From positions 186,001 to 250,000 of the forward strand of contig JAQJVL010000417.1 in the NCBI GenBank assembly GCA_035578905.1: 64,000 nt of DNA. The letters run 5' to 3'. A program made the translations under genes and the position numbers. The stretch comes from Stictocephala bisonia. Its lineage: Eukaryota > Arthropoda > Insecta > Hemiptera > Membracidae. Below the pieces are notes generated by a model that made no database searches, was not told the DNA's origin, and saw nothing but the letters and a program-made list of their open reading frames with translations. How positions within the stretch are numbered: the first letter of the stretch is position 1; each line of letters starts with the position of its first letter. Shown here piece after piece: positions 24,961 to 37,620 of the stretch.

Positions 24961-25144
24961 AGAGTCATGTCTTCTTACAAATTATTACAATTTAACAAAA
25001 TAACAAATAACAAAAGAAAACACTTAAAAATCGTAACAAAATAACACGATATCAATCAAGCATACGCAGCAAAAACTCAACAGCGTATGATTTTCCTACT
25101 CTACTTGAGAAAAATCGTTTTATATGTACGATAAGGTAGTAAGA

Positions 25145-25191
25145 AGCACCTGAAGACGACCGAAGTTTCATACCTGCCGAAAAGTTGTGTT
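25145..25191 (+). ncRNA. Weak hammerhead-like motif
   Basis: CTGAAGA (25150-25156) and GAAA (25179-25182), with a possible 5-bp stem I between AGCAC and GTGTT. The intervening 22 nt do not give a convincing stem II, so this is a degenerate motif at best. Confidence 0.2.
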
Positions 25192-26609
25192 AGTTTTAAA
25201 AACACTTGAAACGTTGACCATTTCCAATAAATTTACACACATGAACAATCCAATGCTAACAATTAACTTTCAAACTCTATTTTATGTACAGTACACCCCA
25301 ACTAACTATATTTATCTGTTTAAATTATGTACAAATTTAAATAATATTGTATTAAATAAAAAATAATTTTCAACTTAAGTCCGTACCAAAATTAGTTTTA
25401 CATTTTGTTGGTTTTGTTTTGTAATTTTTATCGGACTATGTATAAGTGGCTAGTCAACTCTTTTTCGTGAGTTAGCCTTACTTCGTGCTTTTTATGTTTT
25501 TATTCTGCTTTTAGTGCTTCATACAGTAACCGCATCAACCTATTTTAACTGTTACTTTTAGCCTCACTTTTTTCTAACTTACGTTTTGTTTTAAGATTTT
25601 AAAAAGAAACAAGTTCTTTGAATGTGTATTATATGAAGCTCAAAATGAGACATCAGTCAAAAGTTTACGATATAATATAATGTTTCTTGTGATGATGTTT
25701 AACCATGCTCTTTGGAGCTCATATTTTCGACGGTCGACAGAAGACCCTTCAGAGTTCACGGTGAAACATTCAATTAGACTTTATCGGTTCAATTCTTCAG
25801 CAGAATTCCCTTCGATATTGTGTCACTGAATGTGATTTGCAAAAAATCGCACGTGTTCAATTTAAAATTGTTATCTCATTTGCCAAATACGTAACGTAAC
25901 TGACAAAGAGCCAAATTCTCTACATTGGAACGTCATATAATGGTAGGAAAACTAACAAATTCTTCTTCTACGAAAAACACAGACCACAAATAAAAACTTC
26001 TTCCAACTAAAGATCACACGTTAGCAGTTTATTCTTATGAAAAATCCTGGTTCTATAATTCTTATTACAAATGCATCATTGCCATTGATACAACGAAAAT
26101 GATGTGCCTTAAACATGTGTTAAACGTCTTTTCGACGAAGAAAAAAAATGTTTTTCTAACACTTAGATTTCCGTTATTTACTGTAGTGTAAGTACTAACT
26201 TTGGGTAGGATGTCCGTTTCCCCAGCGAGCACCTATTTAGAGATTGCTAAAAGAAGTTAAACTCTTTAAATACCTGTAAAATATTGAGATATTACAAAAT
26301 TTTTACAGCATTTTTGAATAATATCAAAATTCAATGATAGTTACCGGTGATCTTGCAACAGTTAAAATCAAAATATTGGAAATTAAACGATACACCCTGT
26401 TTCAAGCCTGCAAACCTATGTCACAATGATATAATATCAACTATGAACATTATCGGCAGGTTCTATCTAAATATTAATGGTACGGTATTTAATTACGTAC
26501 ACTATCTACGTGCAATATCTATAAATATTGAGTAACACAGATTACCGATGATTGTGAATTAGCAAAACGAATGCCAACTCAGGGGTCTTTACACGAATAC
26601 CATTTTACG

Positions 26610-26915
26610 TGTGTGGGTGGACGGGTGGGTCAATAACACTGTATGTATGTGGGTGGGTCAACACCACTGTACGTATGTGGGTGGGTGGGTGGGTCAATAC
26701 CACTGTTCGTGTATAGGCAGGTGGGTGGGTCAATACCACCGTACGTGTATGGGCGGGTGGGTGGGTCAATAACACTGTACGTGTATAGGCGGGCGGGTGG
26801 GTCAATACCACTGTACGTGTATGGGTGGGTGGGTGGGTCAATACCACTGTACGCGTATGGGCAGGCGGGTGGGTCAATACCACCGTACGTGTATGGGCGG
26901 GAGGGTGGTTTATTG
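26610..26915. repeat. 36-bp GC-skewed minisatellite
   Basis: About eight units of GGGTGGGTCAATACCACTGT plus ACGTGTATGGGCGGGT-type sequence. Because 36 is a multiple of three, frames stay open on both strands; I see no sign they are genes. G-runs are dense on the plus strand. A related array in opposite orientation is at 48640-48750. Confidence 0.95.
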
Positions 26916-27582
26916 TTTGATGACAATTTTATCAAACAATTGATAATACTTGACTTACATTAATGGCCTTATGTCAAATAAAGGTAAGGAATAATTGCAT
27001 GTATGTCATTAATTTTTATGTTGACTGGGCTGAAATGGTGACATATTGTTTCTTTGCCGGACATTTATAAATAATAAAACAATAATTAACTGTCCATTAA
27101 CATGGAAATAAATTATTATTACATAATTGATTTTATTTAAAATACATCATTAATTATATAATATGTCAAAAATTATCAATGGTTATATTCAACAGAATAC
27201 CTCCTGCAGTAATTTTGTAGACGTACACCGAACAGAATTACGTTGCAAAATGCAGTCACAACATGAAGGCGTATACTAAAGGCAAAGGTGAATGCATCGA
27301 AAGTTCATTTACCTTCTTTCAAACTGTAACAAAAGACAAGTAAAATGGATTAATTATTTTACAGGTTTTATTAGGATTTATTTTTCAGAGAGAAATTGAT
27401 TCCTGTTTACAACTTTAAATTACTGTTAGTGAATAATTTTAAAATAATCATTCTGTTAAAATGTGTTTAATATTGTGAGGAGTATTGTTACTCTATCACA
27501 TGTTAACTACCAAAATCAATAAATTCGGATTCATTTTTAGTTTTATAAATTTAAAAAGCAAGTATTAAACAAGTATTAACTT

Positions 27583-30500
27583 TTGAGGGACAAAACTAAT
27601 AACTATGTATTAACATATGAAGCCGTTATGGCGAAATGGGGCTTAGAACAAGGTATATGGGATTATACAAGAGAAGAGATAAGACTAAATAATTTAACTA
27701 GGTCGTGTATTGACCATATTTATTACAGAGTAAATAGGCCTATAGACAGAATTTTTACAGGGGTTATAAAGACAATGATATGAGATCACTACCCTATAAC
27801 TGGCAGATTTGAGATATTGTAGGGAGGAATAGGAGACGCAGAGGTAGAAAAATATACGAAAATAAATAAATTTTTACTGAAAGCAAAGATAAAAGAAGAG
27901 AACTGGACCGTAAGCCAATACAAGGATGTAAACAGGGGATTTGAAGAAATAATCGGTAAGTTTACTAAAAATTATAAAATCTGCTCTAGCCCGATAAAAA
28001 AAAGCAAGGTGGGGGGAACCACGAGCAAAGCCGTTTATATAAAAAATGGCCTATGAAAGAGTGGATTAATAATAAACTAATAAACCTAATCAGAGAAAGA
28101 GAGAGAGAGAGAATTTTTAGACTGTGGAAAGGGGACCCCACAAATAACAGTTATAGGAATTTATACAAGCGGCTAAGAAATAGGCTGAACAATTATTATT
28201 TATATAAAGAGAAGGAAAAATCGATACTACCAACAATGTTTTGAAAAAAATAGCAATAACATGAGAAAATTATGGGAGAATATTAACTGTTTACTAGGTA
28301 GAGGATACAAAAACAGTATTGATTCAACAATCAAAACTGCTTTGGGGAAATCGATGAAGAAAGATGAAATTGTAAATGGCTTTGCTCAATTCTTTATTGA
28401 AGGTATAGAATGCTTAAAGCATGATTGTGTACACAAAACGTTAGAACAAGACAGGTATGATGAAGCGTATGAATATAATAATGAACCGATATATAATTTG
28501 TATATACCAAAGATAACACAAAATAAGATGAAATCAATAATACTTAAAATGAAAACTAACAAATCTCCTGGTGACGATGGGATACGAATGGAGGATATGA
28601 GGGAGATAGTAGATGAAATCAGCGAACCTCTAAGCAAACTGGTGAATGAATCAATTTCACAAGGACAATTCACTAACTGCTTAAAAAAGTCACTGATAAG
28701 ACCAATTTATAAAAGCAAAAGTAAGAAGGAATAACAGAATTATCGTCCAATTGCAATTTTGACTTCTTTAGATAAAATAATCGAGATATACGTATTAGAC
28801 TGTCTAAATAAATATTTAACAGAAAATGATATACTTAATGATAAACAATATGGATTTAGAAAGAATTGCAGTACAGAAATGGCATTACAGGAATTTACAA
28901 ATGTAGCTAATAGAATTATGAATAACAAAGAGCATGGTCTGGCCTTATTTATTGATTTTTCAATAATATCCACTGCGTTTGACACAGTGGAACATAACTG
29001 TATAATTATGGCGTTGAGCAAGATAGGAGTGAGGGCCCCTATTTAAGATGGTTCAAGAGCTATCTTAGTGGTAGAAAACTTGCCGTTAAAGCATTAAACA
29101 CTACAAGTGACGAAAAATATATTAAATATGGCGTTCCACAAGGAAGTCAGTTAGGGCCTGTCCTGTTTATAATTTATATGAATGATGTGTAAAAACAGGA
29201 AACATGAAAGCCACATATGGGCTTTTGCAGATGATGTGCTTATCCTAGCAAAAGATAGGTATTTACATTTAGCAGAGGAAAAGCTACAGAGAGATTTTAA
29301 AGTTTTCAATAAATGGGCTCATGATAATGGATTGATTATAATAGCCAGAAAACTAATTTAATGCATATACATCAAAAAAATATTAAGATTGAAAAAGAAA
29401 TCAATATTAAACTTCATAACTGTAATTGTTTACATGTTGAGGAGCAGTGTCAATGTGAAGATATTAAATTAGTAAACGTTACCAAATATTTGGGATTAAT
29501 GGTAGACAATAAACTGACGTGGAAATAACATATAGTGTCACTACATAAAAAACTTGTGCCATGCACTGCGATAATGTATAGATTGAAAAATAAAGCAACA
29601 CATCTGGTTAAGAATACAATATATAAGGCTTTTTTCGAATCATTGTTGAGATATGGAATATCAGTCTGGGGGACATCAGCAAAGAGCCATTTAAACCAGA
29701 TAATAAATCTGCAAAAGTTTGCGAACTCTGTATGGTGACGAAATTCAGTTTGTAAATGGCAATATTAATTTAAATGAATTCAGTTTCATGGGACAATTGA
29801 CACCGAAAGGTATGTATGAATTAAAAATTATATTAGATAACTTTAAATATAGTAAATTTAAAACATCTAACAACAGGAGTTTTGAAACTAGACATATTAA
29901 AAAATATGTTACCTCATTCCCCAGAACAAACTATGGGCGAAGACTCCCAGAGTTCATTATTCCTTATCTTTATAATTTATTACCTGAAGAAATAGAAAAC
30001 ATATCTAACTATGCAGAGTTTAAGAGAGCTGTGTTTTTATGGCTTACATACTTCAGAACTGGAAATGAAAACAATTACCTGTACTTGTAATCCTAGAATT
30101 TCAATGATTCCAGCTTCAGGACACTTATGCACTGCACTTACACTAATACTCTAAACGAACATATTTTAACGTAACATGTGATTTTGAATTTAATTTATGT
30201 GTATAGTAGGTATTCAAAATGTAATATAGTAAATTTAGTGTTAATTGTATTGTAAGATGTTAAATTGGAAAGACAACAGGTTGTGTGATGGGCAGTGTCG
30301 GCCACGGATCGCGCGTCATGTAACTCGTAAACGAACAAACTTGCCAAGTTTGTTAGTAGGCTGATGATGAACAACTGATATTAAAATCAAGAAAGGAAAT
30401 AGACAGGATTCCAAAATATAAACCTGTCTGTTGCATGAAAAATTCAATTGTTCATTTCAATTTGACAGTGCATCTGGGGCCGGCACGTTCCAACTTTCTC

Positions 30501-30690
30501 TTTCATTGTACTGCCAAACGAGTTATAACATTGTAGTGCCGTCCTAAACCACCACAATTACTTTGATAATTTTTAAATAGAGTTATTTATTGAATGTTAA
30601 ATGGACCTCACCGACAAGAGACACCAAACTTGGTGAGGCCAACGCTGTAAAAATAAATGTATTAATAAATAAATAAAATAAATAAATAAG
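27583..30690 (+). pseudogene. Broken non-LTR retrotransposon (LINE, CR1/Jockey group): EN tail, RT, 3' UTR
   Basis: Remains of an apurinic-type endonuclease end (CIDHIYYRVNRPIDRIFTG, then a stop where the catalytic S of SDHYPI should be, 27781-27783). A linker follows (RLWKGDPTNNSYRNLYKRLR), then reverse transcriptase: NKSPGDDGIRMEDM, NYRPIAILTSL, QYGFRKNCSTEMAL, ALFIDFS...AFDTVEHN, SYLSGRKL, YGVPQGSQLGPVLF and the catalytic FADD (29224-29235). The C-terminus is RTNYGRRLPEFIIPYLYNLL, with its stop near 30088. Frames are broken by stops (28732-28734) and frameshifts (about 29030, 29190). The 3' UTR ends in TAAATAAA repeats near 30690. It is not functional. The clade is judged by eye only. Confidence 0.85.
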
Positions 30691-30929
30691 TAATTAATAT
30701 TGTGGTGTTTACAAAACATATATCCTATAGGAAAACTTTAACCTTTTTTCAACTTTTTTTACATTTATGAATTTTGTATCTAAGTAAGTATGATTTATAT
30801 ATAGACTATGACAGTAAATATTTTCTATACTAAGGTTATTGATAATATACAAATTGTTCATCAAACAAAAATGTATGGTTTTTACATTTATTATTTACTC
30901 TTTTTGCTATTTAACCTTGCTTCAGCTAA

Positions 30930-32281
30930 TACTAGCTCTGTTCATAAAGTAATTAAACTTGCCTTAATAACTCTGTTCATAAAGTAATTAACCTTGCCTT
31001 CATAACTCTGTTCATAAAGTAATTAACCTTGCCTTCATAACTCTGTTCATAAAGTAATTAACCTTGCCTTCATAACTCTGTTCATAAAGTAATTAACCTT
31101 GCCTTCATAACTCTGTTCATAAAGTATTTAACCTTCCCGTCATAACTCCGTTCATAAAGTATTTAACCTTCCCGTCATAACTCCGTTCATAAAGTATTTA
31201 ACCTTCCCGTCATAACTCCGTTTATAAAGTATTTAACTTTGCCATCCTAACTCTCTTCATAAAAGATTTAACCTTGCCTTTCTAACTCTGTTCAATAAGA
31301 TTTAATCTTGCCGTTCTAACTCTGATCACACAAAGTATTTAACCTTGTAGTACTAATTCTGTTCATAAAGTAATTAGCTTTGCTGCCTAACTCTATTCAT
31401 AAAGTGATTAACCTTGCCGTCATAACTCTGTTCATAAATTAATTAACCTTGCCGTACTGATTCTGTTCATGAAGTATTTAACCTTGCCATCCTAACTCTG
31501 TTCATAAAGTAATTAACCTTGTCGTACTAACTCTGTTCATGAATTAATTAACCTTGCCGTACTGTTCTGTTCATGAAGTATTTAACCTTGCCATCCTAAC
31601 TCTGTTCATAAAGTAATTAACCTTGTCGTACTAACTCTGTTCATAAATTAATTAACCTTGCCGTACTGATTCTGTTCATGAAGTATTTAACCTTGCCATC
31701 CTAACTCTGTTCATAAAGTAATTAACCTTGTCGTACTGATTCTGTTCATGAAGTATTTAACCTTGCCATCCTAACTCTGTTCATAAAGTAATTAACCTTG
31801 TCGTACTAACTCTGTTCATAAATTAATTAACCTTGCCGTACTGATTCTGTTCATGAAGTATTTAACCTTGCCATCCTAACTCTGTTCATAAAGTAATTAA
31901 CCTTGCCGTCATAACTCTGTTCATAAAGTAATTAACCTTGCCGTACTGATTCTGTTCATGAAGTATTTAACCTTGCCATCCTAACTCTGTTCATAAAGTA
32001 ATTAACCTTGCCGTCATAACTCTGTTCATAAAGTAATTAACCTTGTCGTACTGATTCTGTTCATGAAGTATTTAACCTTGCCATCCTAACTCTGTTCATA
32101 AAGTAATTAACCTTGCCGTACTAACTCTGTTCATGAATTAATTAACCTTGCCGTACTAATTCTGTTCATGAAGTATTTAACCTTGCCATCCTAACTCTGC
32201 TCATAAATTAATTAACCTTGCTGTACTAATTCTGTTCATAAATTAATTAACCTTGCCGTACCAATTCTGTTCATGAAGTAA
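30930..32281. repeat. 35-bp minisatellite with higher-order structure
   Basis: About 38 units of CTCTGTTCATAAAGTAATTA plus ACCTTGCCGTACTAA-type sequence. Variants (AAGTAATTAA, AAGTATTTAA, AATTAATTAA; CATCCTAA, CGTACTGA, CGTCATAA) alternate in repeated blocks of two to four units from about 31440 on. No coding potential. Confidence 0.97.
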
Positions 32282-32579
32282 TGTTATTAAAGAATATGTA
32301 TTTTTATTTTAAGACAATTCTTGTTATATTTCTTACTTTTTAAATAAAACAAATTCTAATTAGAAATTAATAAACTTTGTTGTAAAGCAATAGTAGAAAC
32401 ATTTCAAAATATATACACGAAAAAAATTAGTTACAAATAATATAGCCTATAAAAGACGAAGTTATTGGAAGAAGAAAAAGACATTTTTGTAAAAACTGAT
32501 TCTATAAATATTTAATTTTGATTCAATAAATGTATTTATTTATACTCAAGACCATCAGTTTAGAGATTTGTACGTATTA

Positions 32580-32862
32580 TGGGATTTGAATGAATGTGAT
32601 GAGTGTAACCGACAAAGTGTATTCTTTGTTACTAAGTAAGGTCGACTGATGCTTAGAAAGGGCCATTAATTAATAACCAACTAGCCAGGGCGACTAAGGG
32701 ACCTACAGTTCTACGTGGAAACCGAACCACTTACCAATGGTCTGAGATAACTGACAAGTCTGATACCCAGTTCTCTCTCTTAGACATCATCTGAATCCTG
32801 TCCAACATGGACAACCCAGACTTCTCTTATAATATTCACGTTGACAGTAACCATTAAGTGGT
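32580..32862 (-). mobile_element. Repeat D, partial copy
   Basis: Contains complements of the family markers: CTAGCCAGGGCGACTAAGGG, TCCAACATGGACAACCCAG and CCTACAGTTCTACGTGG. Confidence 0.65.
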
Positions 32863-33109
32863 ATTAAATGTACTTATGACAGAACCATAATCATGTAGAA
32901 TTTGCTGAAGATGAGTAGGCTCTATCGTTTTTAGAGTAGTTGAATGTTTGAAGGCCAACATTTTGAGGATTGACTTGCAATGTTGTAAACATTGACGAAC
33001 CTTCGACTCACTTTACGTAAAGTAAAAGACTCTAGATAGTTTTATAATTGACTCTTAAATATATTTAAAATTAATCTAATAATATACTTAATTTGGTAAA
33101 TAACCCGCT

Positions 33110-33443
33110 TGACAAGAGCGCGCTTAGTGGCATTTGAGTGTAGCTCTGATGCGCGGTGTTGCCAAGAGTACTGCGTTTGTCATATGATATACTTGTTCAT
33201 GTAAAAATCCACTTGAAAAGGCATTTTTAATATATTCAAGCAATAAAACGATAGGTCAATCTATAAATAATGTGATACAAACAGTCTATAAACAACAGGA
33301 AAGAGTAATATAAGGTCCACAATCATATTATTTTTATTCACACTCAAATTCACAATATAAAGCAAGGTTATAAAACAGGTGCATTCAATGAACTGAAATG
33401 TGACAACAACGCAAGACGAAAAAGCGTTGCTATTAAAGGCAAC
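33110..33443. repeat. Dispersed repeat F, copy 1
   Basis: GCGCGGTGTTGCCAAGAGTA, CACTTGAAAAGGCATTTTTA and GCAAGGTTATAAAAC match blocks in 48560-49440 in the same order. Family unknown. Confidence 0.6.
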
Positions 33444-33447
33444 TTAA

Positions 33448-33838
33448 GACAGCCGTTTCCCTAACTGGAAAGTCGACAGCCATAAATTAAACATACGATC
33501 TTACCATTGACAGGTCAAAACATTCTGTACTATATCAATTATACGATTCGTGTTTACAGTGTATGATAGTTAAAGGTCCATTGTAGTCGACTGTAAGTTG
33601 GTATATGAGTTGTTTTTCTTTTAAAGTATAAATAATTACATTTAAATTCTCACACATTTAACTGTGAAAATTTATATAAATACTATTTTTTTTTCAAACA
33701 AACATTTATAGTTCACTATAACAGGTCTTTATCTATCAAATAACTCTTCAGCTGTTGTGATACAAACATTATTATGGATCAAGTAATAAAAATATAAAGC
33801 CATGTTTTGTGAATTTTCCATGAAGCGAAACAGCCCTC
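33448..33838. mobile_element. TTAA MITE (family T), short copy
   Basis: 391 bp between TTAA at 33444-33447 and 33839-33842. Terminal inverted repeats of about 29 bp: GACAGCCGTTTCCCTAACTG and GAGGGCTGTTTCGCTTCATG. Non-coding. Confidence 0.7.
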
Positions 33839-34860
33839 TTAAAGGTGTACGTCACGGCACCCATTTTAGCACTGTAAGGAATTTAGTACTAGATTTTATC
33901 GCAACCACCACTAAGAGTAGTAAACATTCTGACTCACTAACAGACAAGCAATGATTCCCTCCCCTCTCCCCCTCTTCCCCCTCATATCCCCCGCCTTCCC
34001 CACCCCACAAATTCAACAGAAGAATATAACTCCCTCATTTAAAGTAAACTGTAGCGATTAATTATATATATTATTTATCTACTTTTTTAGCCAAAGACGA
34101 TTGTACCAATTAAAACTGAAAATTTGAAGAAATATCATTTATAGAAAAATAATTCGTAACACTTGAGAACAAAATGTTTTTTTTTTATAGATTTACTATA
34201 TACCAGGTTGGTTAGTACCTTTTATCTACTATATTCACAAAATGTTAATAACATATTTCATACGGTTTGTTTATGAGCTTTGCACCAAAAAGACCAAATT
34301 AGTCTCTTTTCGCAGCCATATCTCCATAAAGAAATTGTTTAGAATTTTTTCCCGTAACACGTTTATTACTTAGATGAATACTAACAGTTTTATTCCAAAA
34401 AAAATTCAAAAATAATTTTCGATCTAACACATTTATAACTCAATCCTCATGATCAAAGAAGGATTAAAATGTCGTTATGTTGGCAATGAACATGTGATAT
34501 TCCAGCAACCTCTAAAGGTATGGAAATAGGTCCAGTTATTTATAATGCCATGTAATAATTAACCCAGTCAAGGCTACCAACGTTACAGCTCTGTATTTAT
34601 GTTCCATTGTATTGAGATAATGTACTCTTTATATATCATAACAATCTTATAAACGAAAGTTAAGTACATGAATACTCAGAATGGCACTTGGTTTGTATAA
34701 ATCAATAATACACTATCAACTAATTCAAAATGGTAGTTTACTTATGTAATATGTAACGATCGTCTTGTTTATTCATTGTGTATTTTCATTAATACATATA
34801 TATTTGTTATTAATATTAATGTATTTTAATTAATAGATTAAGACATGGTGTATTTGTAGG

Positions 34861-35288
34861 CACTGATGGCGCAGTGCTGTAACCTAGCTACTTGGGGACA
34901 AAGTGTTGAGAATATTGTAGGCGATAGGTTCTATGCTCGGGCCTCTTAAAACTGTCATGGCGTTCACTCAATGCTTACCATCGACGTGGACACTACTAGA
35001 GAAGTATGGGGTGTTCATGTTGGATGATGTTGCGTAGGGAAGACAGCTGAGTATTAGGCTTGTCAGTTAGCTGAACATCAGATCAACACTTCGAGGTTTG
35101 GATTACACGTCAAGCTGTTGGTGCCTTAGTTTCCCTGGCTATCGGACTATTAATAAATAGCTATCCTAAGTAGAGGAACAGTCAACCTTAGTAATAATGA
35201 CTACACTCTTACTTCATCTACATTCATTCGCCCCTCACATTCACCCTTAACTCTACGATCGGTGTCTTACAAATTAATAATGAATAGA
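34861..35288 (+). mobile_element. Repeat D, near-full copy (reference for the family)
   Basis: Starts ACTGATGGCGCAGTGCTGTA (A-box-like) and continues CTACTTGGGGACAAAGTGTT, GACGTGGACACTACTAGAGA, a degraded B box GAGGTTTGGATTACACG (GGTTCGGATTCCACG at 61390), GCTATTAATAAAT-type sequence and TCTACGATCGGTGTCTTA. A pol III promoter-like head and lack of coding capacity suggest an unusually long SINE. Confidence 0.7.
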
Positions 35289-35409
35289 AAAAATTTAATA
35301 GTAAAATGCCACTTTAAAAAAATTAATTATGACATTATTGCAAAAAAAAAGAGCAATAAATTTTTTTGTCGAAAGTGATTTTCTAAAATAATTCTCTGAT
35401 TACTCTTTG

Positions 35410-35750
35410 TGCGTATTTTAAGGTGAATATGAATGTTCATATGAGTGTAGGGTGAGTGTGGATAACTTGTGTAGTATGGTTAGTAACTTAGTTTCAGCTG
35501 CTCTCAGAAAGGACCGAGCTAATTGACAAGCCTGATACTCAATTATCTCCCCTACACAACATCCAGACACTGACTACCACCCAGCACGGACACCCCAGAC
35601 TTCTCTAGTAATTTCCACGCCAATAGCAACCACTGAGAAGACGCCATGTAGGTATTAAGATCCGAGAATAGAAACTATCGCTTACATCCTCCACAACACT
35701 TAGTCTCCAAGTAGCTGAATTAAAGTACTGCGCCACCAGTGCTGACATCA
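35410..35750 (-). mobile_element. Repeat D, convergent with the copy at 34861-35288
   Basis: Complement carries the family from its head (GCGCAGTACTTTAATTCAG) to its CATTCATATTCACC-type tail. Orientation is opposite to its neighbour 120 bp away. Confidence 0.65.
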
Positions 35751-35852
35751 AATTACTACATCCTTTCCAAAATGTATCATGCGACATTTTTAATGCATAT
35801 CACAAGTAGAATCATAGAACTGTAACTATGGTTTGGGTAATATTACCATATA

Positions 35853-36253
35853 CATGGTGGAGGGGGAATGGAAACACTGTCACAACAACGTTATTTTCTT
35901 TTCCATAGAAAATTCGATAGTTTATTTATTTTTTTTTTTTTAGTTATTGTGTTCCATAAAGCATAATTTTATATCAGAATAGTTTACTTTTAAATCTAAA
36001 CAACCGCTACTCTGAAAAGGATAAACCTTTTAAAGTTCGGTTTACGGCAGTTAATTTCTGTTGAACATACCTTTTATTTGATGCCAACCTTGACCTAGTC
36101 TTACGTTAAAGATTTTCGTTTAACTCCTTATGGGACGTCCCCCTGAAAAGAAGAAATGTCACTAATGGCGTCAAAAAGTATGTTTTTTGTAACCATGATC
36201 ATATACAAGTCAGAGAAAAGTTATGAAAGTGTTACCATATTTTTTCCACCCTG
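35853..36253. mobile_element. Mariner-type MITE (family M), copy 2
   Basis: 401 bp flanked by TA (35851-35852, 36254-36255), with ends CATGGTGGAGG and the complement CAGGGTGGAAAAAATATGG. It shares CTAATGGCGTCAAAAAGTAT and ACGTTAAAGATTTTCGTT-like blocks with copy 1. TA target and CAGGGTG-type ends are typical of Tc1/mariner. Confidence 0.8.
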
Positions 36254-36897
36254 TATATGCAAGTAGTAGGTGTGTACCTAATTACCTAATTTACGTATGG
36301 AATTTATGTTACATCCATATTAAAACACGGGAACTAATTTTAAATACTATGAATACGTGATCTAGAGCAATAACATCGCAAAGGATACATTATTTAACTG
36401 ATATATCGATATTTCTCATTAAGTGTTACAGTTAGATGACATTCATTTTACAAGCTATGTGTATATGTCAATATGTTTATGTTGCAAATTATTGCCATCT
36501 CCAACTGCGCATCTCTGCCCGAGTTCCTTGTTGTGACTGGACGCCATACTGGCTGCCACCTGTCCCGTTAAAGAAGGCTCTTTACGTGGACAGAGCGGAT
36601 TGAGCAAGAGACCACATTTATAAACCCGTTATGTTACATGTACTCTATGATATAGAGTTACATGACACGGTCCAGGGTGTCCGGTGGACAGTCACCGAGA
36701 GCAGGTAGCTCTGCACTGCTGGATTTGTCATCCCTGACCTCAATTATTGGAATAGGAAAGTCTTTTGGGATGGTGATGCTGAAAATAGTATCTTTTCCAT
36801 TTAATGGGGAATACATAAGGGGTTTTATGGCATTATTCGGTACTTTCAATTTGGTAACTACCGTTTTACTAAATGCCATGAAAATTGTTTAATGGAA

Positions 36898-37620
36898 TGA
36901 CACAGTCAGGGAAGATTAGTTCTCTATCTCACTTCCACCATTCAGTGCATCTCTCTCCCACAGTAGGTAAATTTCTAGGTTAAAACTATTAGGTACTTTT
37001 AGTATTTATTGTATTTTGAGCTTAGAAAAGTGTTTGTTGTTAGTTTGAACGTGTCTTATCACTAGTCGTTAAAATTATTTTACATCACAAAGAGCATGTA
37101 ATTTTATTATTACATTATTATTACTTCTCTTTACTAGTTAGTTTGGAGAGAGAGTGAACTGTGTGATATATTTATCACATATAGTGGGTTTCAGCAGCGG
37201 AGGGGTGGTTCCACCCACCGCTCAGCTTCCGTACATCACGGGCATGACAACATCGGTCTTCAAATGTTCAACTTCAGCAGCAGTGTTTAGCTGAAAAAAT
37301 AAATATCTGTACAAGTGTGTTTAACTCTTATTTATTTTTTATATTATTATTTATTGTGATTATTAATAATAACTAACCTATTACTGCTATTTGAGTGATA
37401 AATAATAATTTAATTTAATCGTCACGATTTAATTTAAGTGCAAAGTGGTCACTACTGGTAATGACGCAGTAGGCGGGGCTTGGTACTGCGCTGCCAGCCC
37501 ACTGCCTACCGTCTTACCAGATAACATGAACATTTTTAAATTGATAAACACAGTAAAGGAACATTAGTTATTTATCTCACATTCCACAATTCAGTGCATC
37601 TCTCTCGCATAAGTGATCAT
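36898..37620. repeat. Dispersed repeat G, copy 1
   Basis: Shares CAGCAGCGGAGGGG, TGTTCAACTT, TGTACAAGTGTGTTTAA and GGCGGGGCTTGGTACTGCGC with 44690-45260, and more weakly with 52690-53290. A 60-70-bp direct repeat around TTCAGTGCATCTCTCTC occurs at about 36900-36965 and 37545-37610. Confidence 0.5.

Larger units (their letters stand above)
23200..26600. other. Intergenic DNA, no gene
   Basis: Holds a probable retroelement end at 24240, a repeat D tail at 24840 and the weak hammerhead-like motif at 25145. The rest is unassigned. Confidence 0.5.

Noticed and set aside
26605..26963. Open frames of 92-106 codons at the 36-bp array
   Set aside because: By-product of a unit length divisible by three; no gene context.
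28261..28734. Separate RT-linker gene of 157 codons
   Set aside because: It is one open segment of a single decayed LINE; the frame continues after the stop as NYRPIAILTSL.
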